A DNA stretch of 64,000 bases from Photobacterium carnosum (GCF_002849605.1 NZ_NPIB01000008.1:83460-147459); one strand, 5' to 3'. Positions 22,396-32,327 are shown, counted from the first letter of the stretch. Numbers and translations: made by a program. Notes: generated by a model from the letters alone, not told the origin.

Positions 22396-24081
22396 TCAGA
22401 GTTGCAGTACCCGTTGTAATTCGACAAGGCTGGTAATGCCATCAACTAATTTATCGACGCCTGATTCTCGTAATCGTTGCATACCTTGGCTGGCGGCAAT
22501 ATCTTCTAATTGTAAGCTGGTGGCATTTTGCATTAATGCTTCGGCAATCTCACGGCTAAACTGCATCACTTCATAAATACCCACCCGTCCAACGTAGCCT
22601 TTATTGCAATCATCACAGCCTTCTTTATTGGCTTGAAAAACGCTGGTGTTGAGTGGCAGTTTTAAGCGCTCACAGGTTAAGTCATCCAGCAGGTGCGGTT
22701 GTTTACAGTGACTGCATAATCGGCGTGCTAACCGCTGTGCAATAATTAAACTCAGTGATGACGCAAGGTTAAAATCTTCAACTCCCATATTAGTTAAACG
22801 GGTAATGGTTTCTGCCGCTGAATTGGTGTGCAACGTTGATAATACCAAGTGCCCTGTTTGGGCGGCTTTAACCGCAATTTCGGCGGTTTCTAAATCACGA
22901 ATTTCACCAACCATCACCACATCAGGGTCTTGACGTAGAAATGATCGTAATGCTTCTGCAAACCCCAGTCCGGCGAGATTGTTGATCTGAACTTGGTTAA
23001 TGCCTTGAAGGTTGATCTCCACCGGATCTTCAGCGGTGGAAATATTGCGCTCATCGGTATTTAAAATACTTAAGCCGGTATATAACGATACGGTTTTGCC
23101 GCTGCCTGTTGGTCCCGTCATTAAAATCATCCCTTGCGGGCGTTGCAGGGCGTTTAAATAAGCCTGCTTTTGAGCATCGCTATACCCTAAAATATCAATA
23201 TTTAAGCTGGCACTGGAACTGTCTAAAATCCGCAGTACGACTTTTTCACCCCATAACGTGGGCAGGGTCGATACCCGTAAATCAATCGCCAGTGATTCCG
23301 ATAATTTAAGCTTGATGCGTCCATCTTGTGGTTGGCGACGTTCGGCAATATTGAGCTTTGACATTACCTTTAAACGGGTTGATAACCGCCGCGACAAACT
23401 TGACGGAGGGGTTAAATGTTGATGTAAAATGCCATCACAGCGAAACCGAATTCGATAGCTGGTTTCATAGGGTTCAAAGTGAATGTCTGATGCTTTACGG
23501 CGCAGCGCATCCATTAATACTTGGTTGATATAACGGGTAACAGGGGCGCTGTCTTGACTTAAATCGGTTGAGTCATCAATTTCAAGATCGTTAATATCAA
23601 TTAAGTTACCTAAATCTTCATCGCTGATTTGGCGGCTGTTACCGACATCACCAATATCACTGCCGTAAACCCGTCGAATCGCCGATTCAAGTTGTTTATT
23701 TTCTAATAACAGTGGTTCAACGTTCTTACCAATGGCGAAGCGAAACTCATCCTGCGCCTCGACATTGGTAGGATCGCTAAGGCCGACAAAAAGGGTGCTA
23801 TTGTCTTGCGCAAGCGGCAGCACGCGATGGCGTAACACCAATTCACGTTGGTAGACACTTTGACAGCAACCTTGAAAGTCATAATGGTGAACATCCACTC
23901 GATCTAGATTAAACAGGTGCGATAATGAACGTGCTAGTTCATCATCCGCCATGATACCTAGGCGAGTAATGGCGGTTGGGACATTGATCCCTTCCGCCGT
24001 CACCGACTCGACTATTTGCTGCTCTTGTTCGGCGCTGATTAACTCAGCTTGGAACAGGATCGAAGCGAGGTTGGTTTGCAT
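22396..24081 (-). CDS. pilB: Type IV pilus assembly ATPase PilB
   Basis: Cytoplasmic hexameric ATPase powering pilus extension. The 561 residues comprise an N-terminal MshEN/T2SSE-N domain (about 1-150) and the GspE ATPase: Walker A GPTGSGKT (about 322-329), Asp box and Walker B region GEIRDLETAEIA, His box TGHLVLSTLHTN, and a tetracysteine zinc site (CSHC ... CDDC) before VGRVGIYEV. The start ATG shares one base with the pilA stop (TAATG), which means direct translational coupling between pilin and ATPase. Confidence 0.96.
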   Translation of the reverse strand: MQTNLASILFQAELISAEQEQQIVESVTAEGINVPTAITRLGIMADDELARSLSHLFNLDRVDVHHYDFQGCCQSVYQRELVLRHRVLPLAQDNSTLFVGLSDPTNVEAQDEFRFAIGKNVEPLLLENKQLESAIRRVYGSDIGDVGNSRQISDEDLGNLIDINDLEIDDSTDLSQDSAPVTRYINQVLMDALRRKASDIHFEPYETSYRIRFRCDGILHQHLTPPSSLSRRLSTRLKVMSKLNIAERRQPQDGRIKLKLSESLAIDLRVSTLPTLWGEKVVLRILDSSSASLNIDILGYSDAQKQAYLNALQRPQGMILMTGPTGSGKTVSLYTGLSILNTDERNISTAEDPVEINLQGINQVQINNLAGLGFAEALRSFLRQDPDVVMVGEIRDLETAEIAVKAAQTGHLVLSTLHTNSAAETITRLTNMGVEDFNLASSLSLIIAQRLARRLCSHCKQPHLLDDLTCERLKLPLNTSVFQANKEGCDDCNKGYVGRVGIYEVMQFSREIAEALMQNATSLQLEDIAASQGMQRLRESGVDKLVDGITSLVELQRVLQL

Positions 24082-24473
24082 TAGCTATTTGGACAGCCTT
24101 CAACAGTTGGTGTCTCTGCAGTGGAAACACATTTCCAACCAGTATCAGGGTCTCGAGTAAATGTAAGCGTTTTATTTAATAATGAACCTTCATCAAATGT
24201 AAAAACGAGTGTATCTGCCGTTGCAGTAATTTTGCCTAAAGTATTTGATCCCTCTTCAATACCTAATGTAGATACTGCTGTACTTAAAGCACCCTTTTCT
24301 TGTATTTGTAATTCAGCCGGCGTTATTAATGCTTTCATGGTTGCCATTGCAGATGCCATTTCACTTTTAGCTACATAATCTTTATAAGCCGGAATTGCAA
24401 TTGCCGATAACACACCAATAATTGCCACTACGATCATCAGTTCAATAAGGGTAAAGCCTTGTTGCTTTTTCAT
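24081..24473 (-). CDS. pilA: Type IV major pilin PilA
   Basis: A 130-residue prepilin. A short leader MKKQQG precedes [20 protein letters not shown], with PilD cleavage after G6, F+1 and E+5. The C-terminal disulfide loop is bounded by WKC and EGC near the end. In Vibrio, PilA of pilABCD forms the chitin-regulated DNA-uptake pilus; that role here is inferred. AAGGA lies at a proper distance before the ATG. The stop overlaps the pilB ATG, with no terminator between, which is unusual for a major pilin normally made in excess. Confidence 0.95.
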   Translation of the reverse strand: MKKQQGFTLIELMIVVAIIGVLSAIAIPAYKDYVAKSEMASAMATMKALITPAELQIQEKGALSTAVSTLGIEEGSNTLGKITATADTLVFTFDEGSLLNKTLTFTRDPDTGWKCVSTAETPTVEGCPNS

Positions 24474-24497
24474 ATTCCATTCCTTGAAGGTTTTAAG

Positions 24498-24514
24498 TTG
24501 TCCAACATGGACAA
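24498..24514. promoter_or_regulatory. Inverted repeat in the pilA leader
   Basis: TTGTCCA - ACA - TGGACAA is a perfect 7-bp dyad with a 3-base spacer, 25 bases before the pilA ATG. It is operator-like or a small RNA hairpin. The regulator is not identifiable from sequence. Confidence 0.4.
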
Positions 24515-24699
24515 AGGGGTAGTGCTGTGGAACTAGAATAAAAGGCTTAAGATATTGATTGAATAACAGTGGTGTTATTGCTCGGCACAGTTTGAATTAT
24601 TTATGCCATTGTTGCAGCAGTTACAAAATAGGGCTGGAGTTGGGGCGCAGAAATGTGGCAGGTTGTGAGGTGAATAAGGGGCGAGGGAGAGCAGGAAAA

Positions 24700-24780
24700 G
24701 CCAGTGAAAATATCAATTCAACAACGCGCAGTGAGTAGATTCCCTATCGCCCTCGCGGGCATTCACTGTAGGGAATGACT
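24700..24780. repeat. Dispersed palindromic intergenic repeat, copy 1
   Basis: The core is ATTCCCTA (24739-24746) facing TAGGGAAT (24769-24776). Read on the minus strand, the core and about 45 flanking bases (CTACAGTGA, TAGGGAATCTAC, CGCGTTGT, ATTGAT) match 63289-63370 on the + strand with scattered differences. It is noncoding and resembles small REP- or MITE-like elements. Confidence 0.6.
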
Positions 24781-24817
24781 GGGTGAGTTCGGCATTCCCT
24801 GTTGAAAACGACGGTGG

Positions 24818-25717
24818 TTAGTTACTAAACCGCATCGATAAATCCATTGCTCGCACATGCTTGGTTAGCGCACCGACTGAAATATAATCTACACCTGTTA
24901 ACGCACATTCGCGAATATTATTCAGGGTAATATCACCAGAGTTTTCCAACGCCGCACGACCTGCGTTAATTTTTACTGCTTCACGCATCATCTCTAATGA
25001 AAAATTATCGAGCATAATAATATCCGCACCAGCAATAATCGCTTGTTCTAATTCTGCTAGCGATTCGGTTTCAATTTCTACGGGTTTGCCGGGGTTTAAT
25101 TGCTTGGCAGTGGCGATTGCTTTTTCAATCCCGCCACAGGCCATGATGTGGTTTTCTTTAATTAAGTAGGCATCAAACACCCCAATGCGATGGTTAAAAC
25201 CGCCACCACAACTGACTGCATATTTAAGTGCGCTGCGCAAACCGGGGATGGTTTTACGGGTGTCTAATAAACGAGTATTAGTGCCGACCAGTTGGTTAAC
25301 ATATTCCGCTGTAAGGGTAGCGCAGCCTGAAAGGGTTTGAATAAAGTTCATCGCATTACGCTCGCCAGTAAGCAACACCCGTGACGGGCCACTCAGGGTA
25401 CATAACACTTGGTTGGGTTTGACGACATCACCATCGGCAACGTGCCAATCAATCACCACTTCAGCTCCCAATTGGACAAACACTTCATTCGCCCACAGTT
25501 GCCCACAAAAAACGCCATATTCACGGGTAATAATGGTGGCGGTGCTGTAACTATCAGCGGCAATTAAATTAGCCGTAATGTCACGATTGGCATGAATCTC
25601 ACCGCCTAAATCTTCACGCAAAGCATCAGCAACCGCGCGGGTGATTTCCAATGGCAGTTGTTGTTTAAGGTAAGCAAGACGAGTGCTGCTGTCGTGTTTT
25701 TGTTCCATCGTTGTCAT
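24818..25717 (-). CDS. nadC: Quinolinate phosphoribosyltransferase (NadC)
   Basis: Converts quinolinate and PRPP to nicotinate mononucleotide in de novo NAD synthesis. From the ATG at 25717 (MTTMEQKHD) the product is 299 residues; E. coli has 297. Clear motifs are REDLGG near 35, LLTGERNAMNFIQTLSG, LDTRKTIPGLRSALKYAV, KENHI, and IIMLDNFS followed by ISVGALTKH. The 20 extra residues encoded upstream to 25777 are not family-like. It is divergent from ampD, as in E. coli. Confidence 0.95.
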   Translation of the reverse strand: MTTMEQKHDSSTRLAYLKQQLPLEITRAVADALREDLGGEIHANRDITANLIAADSYSTATIITREYGVFCGQLWANEVFVQLGAEVVIDWHVADGDVVKPNQVLCTLSGPSRVLLTGERNAMNFIQTLSGCATLTAEYVNQLVGTNTRLLDTRKTIPGLRSALKYAVSCGGGFNHRIGVFDAYLIKENHIMACGGIEKAIATAKQLNPGKPVEIETESLAELEQAIIAGADIIMLDNFSLEMMREAVKINAGRAALENSGDITLNNIRECALTGVDYISVGALTKHVRAMDLSMRFSN

Positions 25718-25823
25718 GTCGTATCCATAGCAAGAGTTTGCCGGTAAGTGAATTACCGCGAGTGATAGTAAAAGCATACAGGGAAAAAAATCAGTTTTCG
25801 AGGAGAGAGGTTTTAATTTTTAT

Positions 25824-25847
25824 CTCGATACTCGATACTCGATACTC
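25824..25847. repeat. 7-bp tandem repeat in the nadC-ampD gap
   Basis: Three copies of CTCGATA plus CTC, perfectly repeated, lie 24 bases before the ampD ATG and about 107 bases before the nadC ATG. The tract is a small simple repeat in a divergent promoter region and could vary in copy number. Confidence 0.8.
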
Positions 25848-25870
25848 CTTTTCTATAATCTGAGATTTCT

Positions 25871-26416
25871 ATGACTCTAACAATCAACAGTGACCATTGG
25901 CTTGATAACGTTAAACGGGTGCCATCGCCATTTTGTGATGCCCGCCCTGAGAATGATATATCACTGCTGGTAGTGCATAACATTAGCTTACCACCGGGTG
26001 AATTTGGTGGGCCTTATATTGAACAACTGTTTACGGGTCAGCTTGATCCTAATGAGCATGCTTATTTCGCATTGATTCATCAGTTCCGCGTTTCGGCGCA
26101 CTGCTTGATTCGTCGTGATGGCAGCATTATTCAGTTTGTACCGTTCAATGCTCGTGCGTGGCATGCGGGGATTTCTTGCTTTGAAGGGCGAGATAAATGT
26201 AATGACTATTCGATAGGAATTGAACTTGAAGGTTGTGATTATTTGCCGTTCACAGATTGTCAGTATGAAACATTAGCCACCTTAACCCAAAAGATCATGC
26301 AGCAGTATCCTGCGATTACTCGCCAGCGAATAACAGGGCATGAATTTATTGCACCGGGGCGAAAAACTGATCCGGGATTAGTGTTTGATTGGCATAATTA
26401 TAAAGCCCAGTTGTAG
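25871..26416 (+). CDS. ampD: 1,6-anhydro-N-acetylmuramyl-L-alanine amidase AmpD
   Basis: Cytoplasmic zinc amidase of peptidoglycan recycling. It removes peptides from anhydro-muropeptides, and its loss induces ampC-type beta-lactamases where present. The 181 residues contain the N-acetylmuramoyl-amidase fold with zinc ligands H36 (VVHNIS), H157 (TGHEFIAPGRK) and D167 (KTDPG), matching the E. coli spacing. WHAGISCFEGR is the usual loop. No ampE follows; pdhR is next, after 307 bases. Confidence 0.95.
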   Translation: MTLTINSDHWLDNVKRVPSPFCDARPENDISLLVVHNISLPPGEFGGPYIEQLFTGQLDPNEHAYFALIHQFRVSAHCLIRRDGSIIQFVPFNARAWHAGISCFEGRDKCNDYSIGIELEGCDYLPFTDCQYETLATLTQKIMQQYPAITRQRITGHEFIAPGRKTDPGLVFDWHNYKAQL

Positions 26417-26723
26417 GCGGTTATTTATTAATAACTACTGAGTATATTATTGATAAAAAACGAAAAATAACTGTTGGCTATAGTTGGTTGAGTGTTGGTT
26501 TTAAATATTGACTGTAGTTTTATTTGAACGTGATTGTTGTTTTACTTTGTATTTAATGTGAGTTTTTTGTTAAACAAACTTCGTTCTATGATTTCAATCA
26601 AGTTGAATGTGGACTTTCATGATTATTTCTGTAAACTTTCCACGTCAGCAAATTGGTAATACCAATTACCCGTGTTGTTAGTTTTGTTATCAATCATATT
26701 GATTATAAGAAGCATTCATCATA
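26417..26723. other. 307-base ampD-pdhR region with the pdhR promoter
   Basis: AT-rich and noncoding. Its only clear element is the PdhR operator at 26651-26667. No obvious terminator follows ampD, and I did not find a convincing -35/-10 pair at standard spacing. Confidence 0.5.
26651..26667. promoter_or_regulatory. PdhR operator
   Basis: AATTGGTAATACCAATT is a perfect palindrome matching the known PdhR consensus ATTGGTNNNACCAAT. It lies 57 bases before the pdhR ATG. This predicts autoregulation of pdhR-aceEF by PdhR, relieved by pyruvate, as in E. coli. Confidence 0.92.
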
Positions 26724-27497
26724 ATGACGTATAAACGTATTCGCCAACCCAAACTTTGTGAGGCTATCGAAAAAGAGCTTGAGTGTTTGATTGTCGAGGG
26801 AACATTATCACCCGGACAACAACTGCCTCCTGAGCGTGAACTAGCAAAGCAATTTGATGTTTCTCGCCCCTCTGTTCGTGAAGCTATTCAACGTTTAGAG
26901 GCCAAACATTTACTGACTCGTCGTCAAGGTGGCGGCACTTTTGTGACAGAGAAGTTATGGAAGAGTTTTTCTGAACCATTGCTAGATTTATTAGCCGCAC
27001 ACCCAGAAACACAATTAGATTTAGTCGAAGCGCGCCATGCGCTAGAGGGATTAGCGGCATATTATGCGGCCCTGCGTGGTAATGATGATGATTTTAATCG
27101 TATTAAAGATTGTCATGTGCGTATTCAGCAAGCACAACAACAAGGCGATTTAGCCGCTGAAGCTACCGCGGTTATGCAATACCTTATTGCGGTCACCGAG
27201 TCGGCACATAATGTGGTGTTATTACATATTATTCGTAGCTTAGCGCCGTTGTTAGAACAGAACGTATTACAGAATTTTGAATATCTTAATCGGCACCAAG
27301 CGGTGGTGGATAAGGTAAGCAAACATAGAGCCAATATTGTCGAGGCGATTGTTTCAAAACAGCCTATAAAGGCGCGTGAAGCATCCCATGCACATTTGGC
27401 TTATATTGAGGAAACTTTGTTGGATTTATCGCGAGAAGATAGCAGACGTCAACGCTCTCTCCGTCGAATCCAGCAACGCAAGGACGGACTTGACTAG
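26724..27497 (+). CDS. pdhR: Pyruvate-responsive repressor PdhR (GntR/FadR family)
   Basis: Represses the pyruvate dehydrogenase operon when pyruvate is low. The 257 residues (E. coli 254) comprise an N-terminal winged helix-turn-helix ([20 protein letters not shown], about 32-51) and a C-terminal all-helical FCD ligand domain. A perfect PdhR operator sits upstream and aceE starts 77 bases downstream. The short gap lacks a terminator, so pdhR-aceE-aceF are probably one transcript. Confidence 0.95.
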   Translation: MTYKRIRQPKLCEAIEKELECLIVEGTLSPGQQLPPERELAKQFDVSRPSVREAIQRLEAKHLLTRRQGGGTFVTEKLWKSFSEPLLDLLAAHPETQLDLVEARHALEGLAAYYAALRGNDDDFNRIKDCHVRIQQAQQQGDLAAEATAVMQYLIAVTESAHNVVLLHIIRSLAPLLEQNVLQNFEYLNRHQAVVDKVSKHRANIVEAIVSKQPIKAREASHAHLAYIEETLLDLSREDSRRQRSLRRIQQRKDGLD

Positions 27498-27574
27498 GGT
27501 TCTTTATCAGCCAAAGGCCATTTGCAAGTCGCGACATTGTTAGTTTAGTTGATTATAACGAAAGGATAGATCGC

Positions 27575-30241
27575 ATGTCTGAAGTCATGAAGAGTGACCT
27601 GGATGTACTGGAAACTCAAGATTGGTTAGAAGCTCTTGAATCAGTAGTTCGTGAAGAAGGTGTTGAACGCGCCCAGTACTTATTAGAGCAAGTATTGGAT
27701 AAAGCACGTTTAGACGGTGTTGATATGGCAACAGGCATCAATACTAATTACATTAATACGATTCCTGCGGCGCAACAACCTGCGTACCCAGGTGATACTA
27801 CGCTAGAACGTCGTATCCGTTCTATCATCCGTTGGAACGCAATCATGATCGTATTGCGTGCCTCGAAGAAAGATTTAGACCTAGGCGGCCACATGGCGTC
27901 TTACCAGTCTGCTTCTGCTTTCTACGAAGTATGTTTTAACCACTTTTTCCGCGCACCTAATGACGTTGATGGCGGCGATTTGGTTTATTACCAAGGTCAC
28001 ATCTCTCCAGGGATCTACTCTCGTGCTTTCGTTGAAGGCCGCTTAACAGCAGATCAGCTTGATAACTTCCGTCAAGAAGTTGATGGCAAAGGTATTCCTT
28101 CATACCCACACCCTAAGTTAATGCCTGAATTCTGGCAGTTCCCTACGGTATCTATGGGTCTAGGTCCTATCTCTGCGATTTACCAAGCACGTTTCCTTAA
28201 ATATCTAAATGGTCGCGGTCTTAAAGATACTTCAGCGCAACGTGTTTACGCGTTCCTAGGTGATGGCGAGATGGATGAGCCAGAATCACGCGGTGCGATC
28301 TCTTTCGCTGCGCGTGAGAAGCTAGATAACCTATGTTTCCTTATCAACTGTAACCTACAGCGCCTTGATGGCCCGGTTATGGGTAACGGTAAGATCATTC
28401 AAGAGCTAGAAGGTCTATTTAAAGGCGCTGGCTGGAATGTGGTTAAAGTGATCTGGGGTAACAACTGGGATTCACTACTAGCAAAAGACACTACCGGTAA
28501 GTTACTTCAGTTAATGAACGAAACTGTCGATGGTGATTACCAGACATTTAAATCTAAAGATGGCGCTTACGTACGTGAGAACTTCTTTGGTAAATACCCT
28601 GAGACTGCGGCACTTGTTGCTGACATGACAGATGAGCAAATCTTCGATCTGAAACGTGGTGGTCACGATTCATCGAAACTATTTGCTGCATTTACGAATG
28701 CGAAAGACACTCAAGGTAAACCGACTGTTATTCTTGCTAAAACTGTTAAAGGTTACGGCATGGGTGATGCAGCGGAAGGTAAAAACATCGCTCACGGTGT
28801 GAAGAAAATGGACATGACCCATGTTCAATACCTACGTGATCGTTTAGGTCTACAAGATCTTATTTCTGATGAAGCAATTAAATCATTGCCTTATCTAGAG
28901 CTTGAAAAAGGCTCTGCTGAGTTTAACTACTTACACGCTCGTCGTGAGGCACTACTAGGTTACACACCTAAGCGTAGCCCTAAGTTTACTCAAGAATTTA
29001 AAGTGCCTGAGCTTGAAGAGTTTACCTCTTTATTGGTTGAGCAAAAGCGTGAAATTTCTACCACAATGGCTTACGTGCGTACGCTAAATATTCTATTGAA
29101 AGATAAGAATATTGGTAAAAACATCGTACCAATCATTTGTGATGAAGCGCGTACTTTTGGTATGGAAGGTCTGTTCCGTCAAGTGGGTATCTACAACCCA
29201 GCGGGTCAAACTTACACACCTGAAGACCGTGGCGTTGTTTCTTACTACAAAGAAGCAAACTCAGGTCAGGTACTGCAAGAAGGTATCAACGAATTAGGTT
29301 CAATGGCATCTTGGGTTGCTGCTGCAACATCATACAGCACCAACAACCTACCAATGATTCCGTTCTACATTTACTACTCAATGTTCGGCTTCCAACGTGT
29401 TGGCGACATGGCGTGGATGGCGGGTGACCAACAAGCTCGTGGCTTCTTATTAGGTGCTACTGCGGGTCGTACAACCTTGAACGGTGAAGGTCTTCAACAC
29501 GAAGATGGTCATTCACACATCATGGCTAATACAGTGCCAAACTGTGTCTCTTATGATCCAACGTTTGCTTACGAGCTAGCGGTTATCATGCAAGACGGTA
29601 TTCGTCGCATGTACGGTGAGAACCAAGAGAACATTTATTACTACCTAACAGTAATGAATGAAAACTACGCGATGCCTGGCATGCCAGAAGGCGCTGAAGC
29701 GGGTATCCGTAAGGGTATTTATAAGCTTGAATCTTACGCTGGTGAGACGTCAAAAGTTCAGTTAATGAGCTCTGGTACTATCATGAATGAAGTCCGTGCT
29801 GCGGCTCAAATTCTTAGTGAAGAGTACGGTGTGGCGTCTGATGTTTACTCTGTAACATCATTCAACGAATTGACCCGTGACGGTCAAGATGTTGAGCGTT
29901 ACAACATGCTGCACCCACAAGCTGAGCAGAAAGTGCCTTACATCACAACGGTTATGGGTTCTGAACCTGCAATCGCTGCGACTGACTACATGAAGAACTA
30001 CGCAGAACAAGTTCGCGCGTTCATGCCTTCTGAGTCATTTAAAGTACTGGGTACTGATGGCTTCGGTCGTTCAGACAGCCGCGCTAACCTACGTCGTCAC
30101 TTTGAAGTTAATGCTGGCTACGTTGTTATTGCAGCACTTTCTGAATTGGCAAAACGTGGTGACATTGAGAATTCAGTTGTTGCAGATGCAATCGCTAAAT
30201 TCAACATTGACGCAGATAAGATCAATCCGCTATACGCGTAA
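27575..30241 (+). CDS. aceE: Pyruvate dehydrogenase E1 component (AceE)
   Basis: Thiamine-diphosphate-dependent decarboxylase and the E1 subunit of the pyruvate dehydrogenase complex. The 888 residues (E. coli 887) are the homodimeric type, with the ThDP motif GDGEMDEPES followed by the NCNLQRLDGPV segment. A histidine-rich loop ERGLQHEDGHSH-type segment (GEGLQHEDGHSHIMA) is present. AAAGGA sits before the ATG. aceF follows after 12 bases. Codon use changes to the strongly biased form of highly expressed genes. Confidence 0.98.
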   Translation: MSEVMKSDLDVLETQDWLEALESVVREEGVERAQYLLEQVLDKARLDGVDMATGINTNYINTIPAAQQPAYPGDTTLERRIRSIIRWNAIMIVLRASKKDLDLGGHMASYQSASAFYEVCFNHFFRAPNDVDGGDLVYYQGHISPGIYSRAFVEGRLTADQLDNFRQEVDGKGIPSYPHPKLMPEFWQFPTVSMGLGPISAIYQARFLKYLNGRGLKDTSAQRVYAFLGDGEMDEPESRGAISFAAREKLDNLCFLINCNLQRLDGPVMGNGKIIQELEGLFKGAGWNVVKVIWGNNWDSLLAKDTTGKLLQLMNETVDGDYQTFKSKDGAYVRENFFGKYPETAALVADMTDEQIFDLKRGGHDSSKLFAAFTNAKDTQGKPTVILAKTVKGYGMGDAAEGKNIAHGVKKMDMTHVQYLRDRLGLQDLISDEAIKSLPYLELEKGSAEFNYLHARREALLGYTPKRSPKFTQEFKVPELEEFTSLLVEQKREISTTMAYVRTLNILLKDKNIGKNIVPIICDEARTFGMEGLFRQVGIYNPAGQTYTPEDRGVVSYYKEANSGQVLQEGINELGSMASWVAAATSYSTNNLPMIPFYIYYSMFGFQRVGDMAWMAGDQQARGFLLGATAGRTTLNGEGLQHEDGHSHIMANTVPNCVSYDPTFAYELAVIMQDGIRRMYGENQENIYYYLTVMNENYAMPGMPEGAEAGIRKGIYKLESYAGETSKVQLMSSGTIMNEVRAAAQILSEEYGVASDVYSVTSFNELTRDGQDVERYNMLHPQAEQKVPYITTVMGSEPAIAATDYMKNYAEQVRAFMPSESFKVLGTDGFGRSDSRANLRRHFEVNAGYVVIAALSELAKRGDIENSVVADAIAKFNIDADKINPLYA

Positions 30242-30253
30242 GAGGCAAATATA

Positions 30254-32131
30254 ATGGCAATCGAAATTAATGTACCTGACATCGGTGCGGATGAGGTTGA
30301 AGTAACTGAGATTCTTGTTAGCGTTGGCGACAAGGTTGAAGAAGAACAATCACTGATCACTGTTGAAGGCGATAAAGCATCAATGGAAGTGCCTGCTTCT
30401 CAAGCGGGTATTGTGAAAGAAATTAAAATCGTTGTTGGTGACACAGTATCGACTGGTTCATTGATCATGATCTTTGAAGCTGAAGGCGCAGCGGTTGCTG
30501 CCCCTGTAGCAGAAGCAGCACCTGTTGCTGCGCCTGTTGCAGCAGCGACAGCAGAACTTAAAGAAGTGCACGTGCCTGACATCGGCGGTGATGAAGTTGA
30601 AGTAACTGAAATCATGGTTGCTATCGGCGACAGCATCGAAGAAGAGCAGTCACTACTTACTGTTGAAGGCGATAAAGCGTCAATGGAAGTACCTGCACCG
30701 TTCGCTGGTGTACTAAAAGAAATCAAAATTGCAACGGGTGATAAAGTTTCAACTGGCTCACTTGTGATGATCTTTGAAGTTGCAGGCTCTGGCGCAGTAG
30801 CTGCTCCAGTTGCAGCACCTGTGGCGGCGGCTCCAGCCGTTGCAGCAGCAAAAGAAGTTCACGTGCCTGATATCGGCGGTGACGAAGTTGAAGTAACTGA
30901 AATCATGGTTGCAGTTGGCGATACAGTAGAAGAAGAGCAATCTTTAATTACTGTTGAAGGCGACAAAGCATCAATGGAAGTTCCGGCACCGTTTGCAGGT
31001 ACTATCAAAGAAATCAAAATCGCAACTGGCGACAAGGTTTCTACTGGTTCATTGATCATGATCTTTGACGTTGTTGGCGCAGCACCTGTTGCGGTAGCGG
31101 TTGCAGCACCTGCGCAAGTAGCGGCTCCTGCTCCAGTGGCAGCATCTGTTGCATCAACACCTGCGGCAACGACTGGCGACTTTGAAGAAAACAACGATTA
31201 TGCACATGCATCACCGGTTGTTCGTCGTCTAGCACGTGAGTTTGGCGTTAACCTTGCGAAAGTTAAAGGTACTGGCCGTAAGAACCGCGTACTGAAAGAA
31301 GACGTTCAAAGCTTTGTTAAAGATGCACTTAAGCGTCTTGAATCTGGTGCAGCAGCATCGGCTTCAGGTAAAGGCGATGGCGCAGCGTTGGGTCTACTAC
31401 CTTGGCCGAAGATTGACTTCAGCAAGTTTGGTGACACAGAAGTTAAGCCACTTTCTCGCATTAAGAAGATTTCTGGCGCTAACCTGCACCGTAACTGGGT
31501 AATGATTCCACACGTTACACAGTGGGATAATGCAGATATCACTGAGCTTGAAGCATTCCGTAAAGATCAAAACGCGATCGAAGCGAAGAAAGACACTGGC
31601 ATGAAAATCACGCCACTTGTGTTCATTCTTAAAGCGGTAGCAAAAGCACTGGAAGCGTTCCCTTCATTCAACTCTTCACTATCTGATGATGGCGCGAGCT
31701 TGATTTTGAAGAAATACATCAACATCGGCATCGCGGTAGATACTCCGAATGGCTTGGTTGTTCCTGTATTTAAAGACGTGAACAAGAAAGGTATTTACGA
31801 GCTATCTGAAGAGCTAATGACTATCTCTAAGAAAGCACGTGCTGGTAAGCTAACGGCATCTGATATGCAAGGTGGCTGTTTCACTATCTCAAGCCTAGGT
31901 GGCTTAGGTGGTACTGCGTTCACACCAATCGTGAATGCACCAGAAGTAGGTATCCTTGGTGTATCTAAGTCTGAAATGAAGCCAGTATGGAACGGTAAAG
32001 AGTTTGAACCGCGTCTACAACTTCCATTGTCATTGTCATACGATCACCGTGTGATTGATGGTGCTGAAGGTGCACGTTTCATTACTTACCTAAATGGTTG
32101 TCTATCAGACATCCGCCGTTTGGTACTATAA
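30254..32131 (+). CDS. aceF: Dihydrolipoamide acetyltransferase E2 (AceF), three lipoyl domains
   Basis: Core of the pyruvate dehydrogenase complex; moves acetyl from E1 to CoA. The 625 residues comprise three near-identical lipoyl domains (about 1-75, 105-180, 205-280), each with the lipoylated lysine in [10 protein letters not shown] (first is K41), joined by Ala/Pro/Val-rich flexible linkers. A peripheral subunit-binding domain follows ([14 protein letters not shown]), then the catalytic domain ending with [13 protein letters not shown] (H598, D602). The three DNA copies of the lipoyl domain are highly alike. Confidence 0.98.
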   Translation: MAIEINVPDIGADEVEVTEILVSVGDKVEEEQSLITVEGDKASMEVPASQAGIVKEIKIVVGDTVSTGSLIMIFEAEGAAVAAPVAEAAPVAAPVAAATAELKEVHVPDIGGDEVEVTEIMVAIGDSIEEEQSLLTVEGDKASMEVPAPFAGVLKEIKIATGDKVSTGSLVMIFEVAGSGAVAAPVAAPVAAAPAVAAAKEVHVPDIGGDEVEVTEIMVAVGDTVEEEQSLITVEGDKASMEVPAPFAGTIKEIKIATGDKVSTGSLIMIFDVVGAAPVAVAVAAPAQVAAPAPVAASVASTPAATTGDFEENNDYAHASPVVRRLAREFGVNLAKVKGTGRKNRVLKEDVQSFVKDALKRLESGAAASASGKGDGAALGLLPWPKIDFSKFGDTEVKPLSRIKKISGANLHRNWVMIPHVTQWDNADITELEAFRKDQNAIEAKKDTGMKITPLVFILKAVAKALEAFPSFNSSLSDDGASLILKKYINIGIAVDTPNGLVVPVFKDVNKKGIYELSEELMTISKKARAGKLTASDMQGGCFTISSLGGLGGTAFTPIVNAPEVGILGVSKSEMKPVWNGKEFEPRLQLPLSLSYDHRVIDGAEGARFITYLNGCLSDIRRLVL

Positions 32132-32149
32132 GATTTCACATCCACAACG

Positions 32150-32174
32150 CCATGCCTGCGCTAAGTAGGCATGG
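32150..32174 (+). terminator. Hairpin between aceF and lpd
   Basis: A CCATGCCT / AGGCATGG perfect 8-bp stem with a 9-base loop is followed by AATTGTTGTTT, a weak T-run. It may reduce read-through so that lpd, shared with other complexes, is also driven by its own promoter in the 190-base gap. Confidence 0.5.
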
Positions 32175-32327
32175 AATTGTTGTTTAGCTCACAGGCTGCG
32201 GTAATTTATTTCTTATGTTGTTAACGATTCTGTAGACTTGTTAATTAATTTAGCGGTAAATTTAGCGTTAAAAAGTACAGCATAGCTGATAGCCTGTTAG
32301 GGATAAAAGACTTACAACGAGGTCATG

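Larger units (their letters stand above)
24474..24817. other. 344-base pilA-nadC intergenic region
   Basis: Holds the pilA promoter and leader on the minus strand and the end of the nadC transcript. Near pilA is a perfect 7-bp inverted repeat (24498-24514). Near nadC is a copy of a dispersed palindromic repeat (24700-24780). No convincing gene was seen in it. Confidence 0.6.

Noticed and set aside
24560..24640. Possible sigma-54 promoter of pilA (TGGCAT-like element on the minus strand)
   Set aside because: The -12 part lacks the required GC at the right spacing (ATTC instead of TTGC), and Vibrio pilA is not known to need sigma-54.
30859..31194. Long antisense frame opposite aceF
   Set aside because: It mirrors the Ala/Pro-rich linkers and lipoyl repeats of aceF and shows only codon-bias artefact. 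The same applies to other antisense frames over mur, fts, sec and ace genes.
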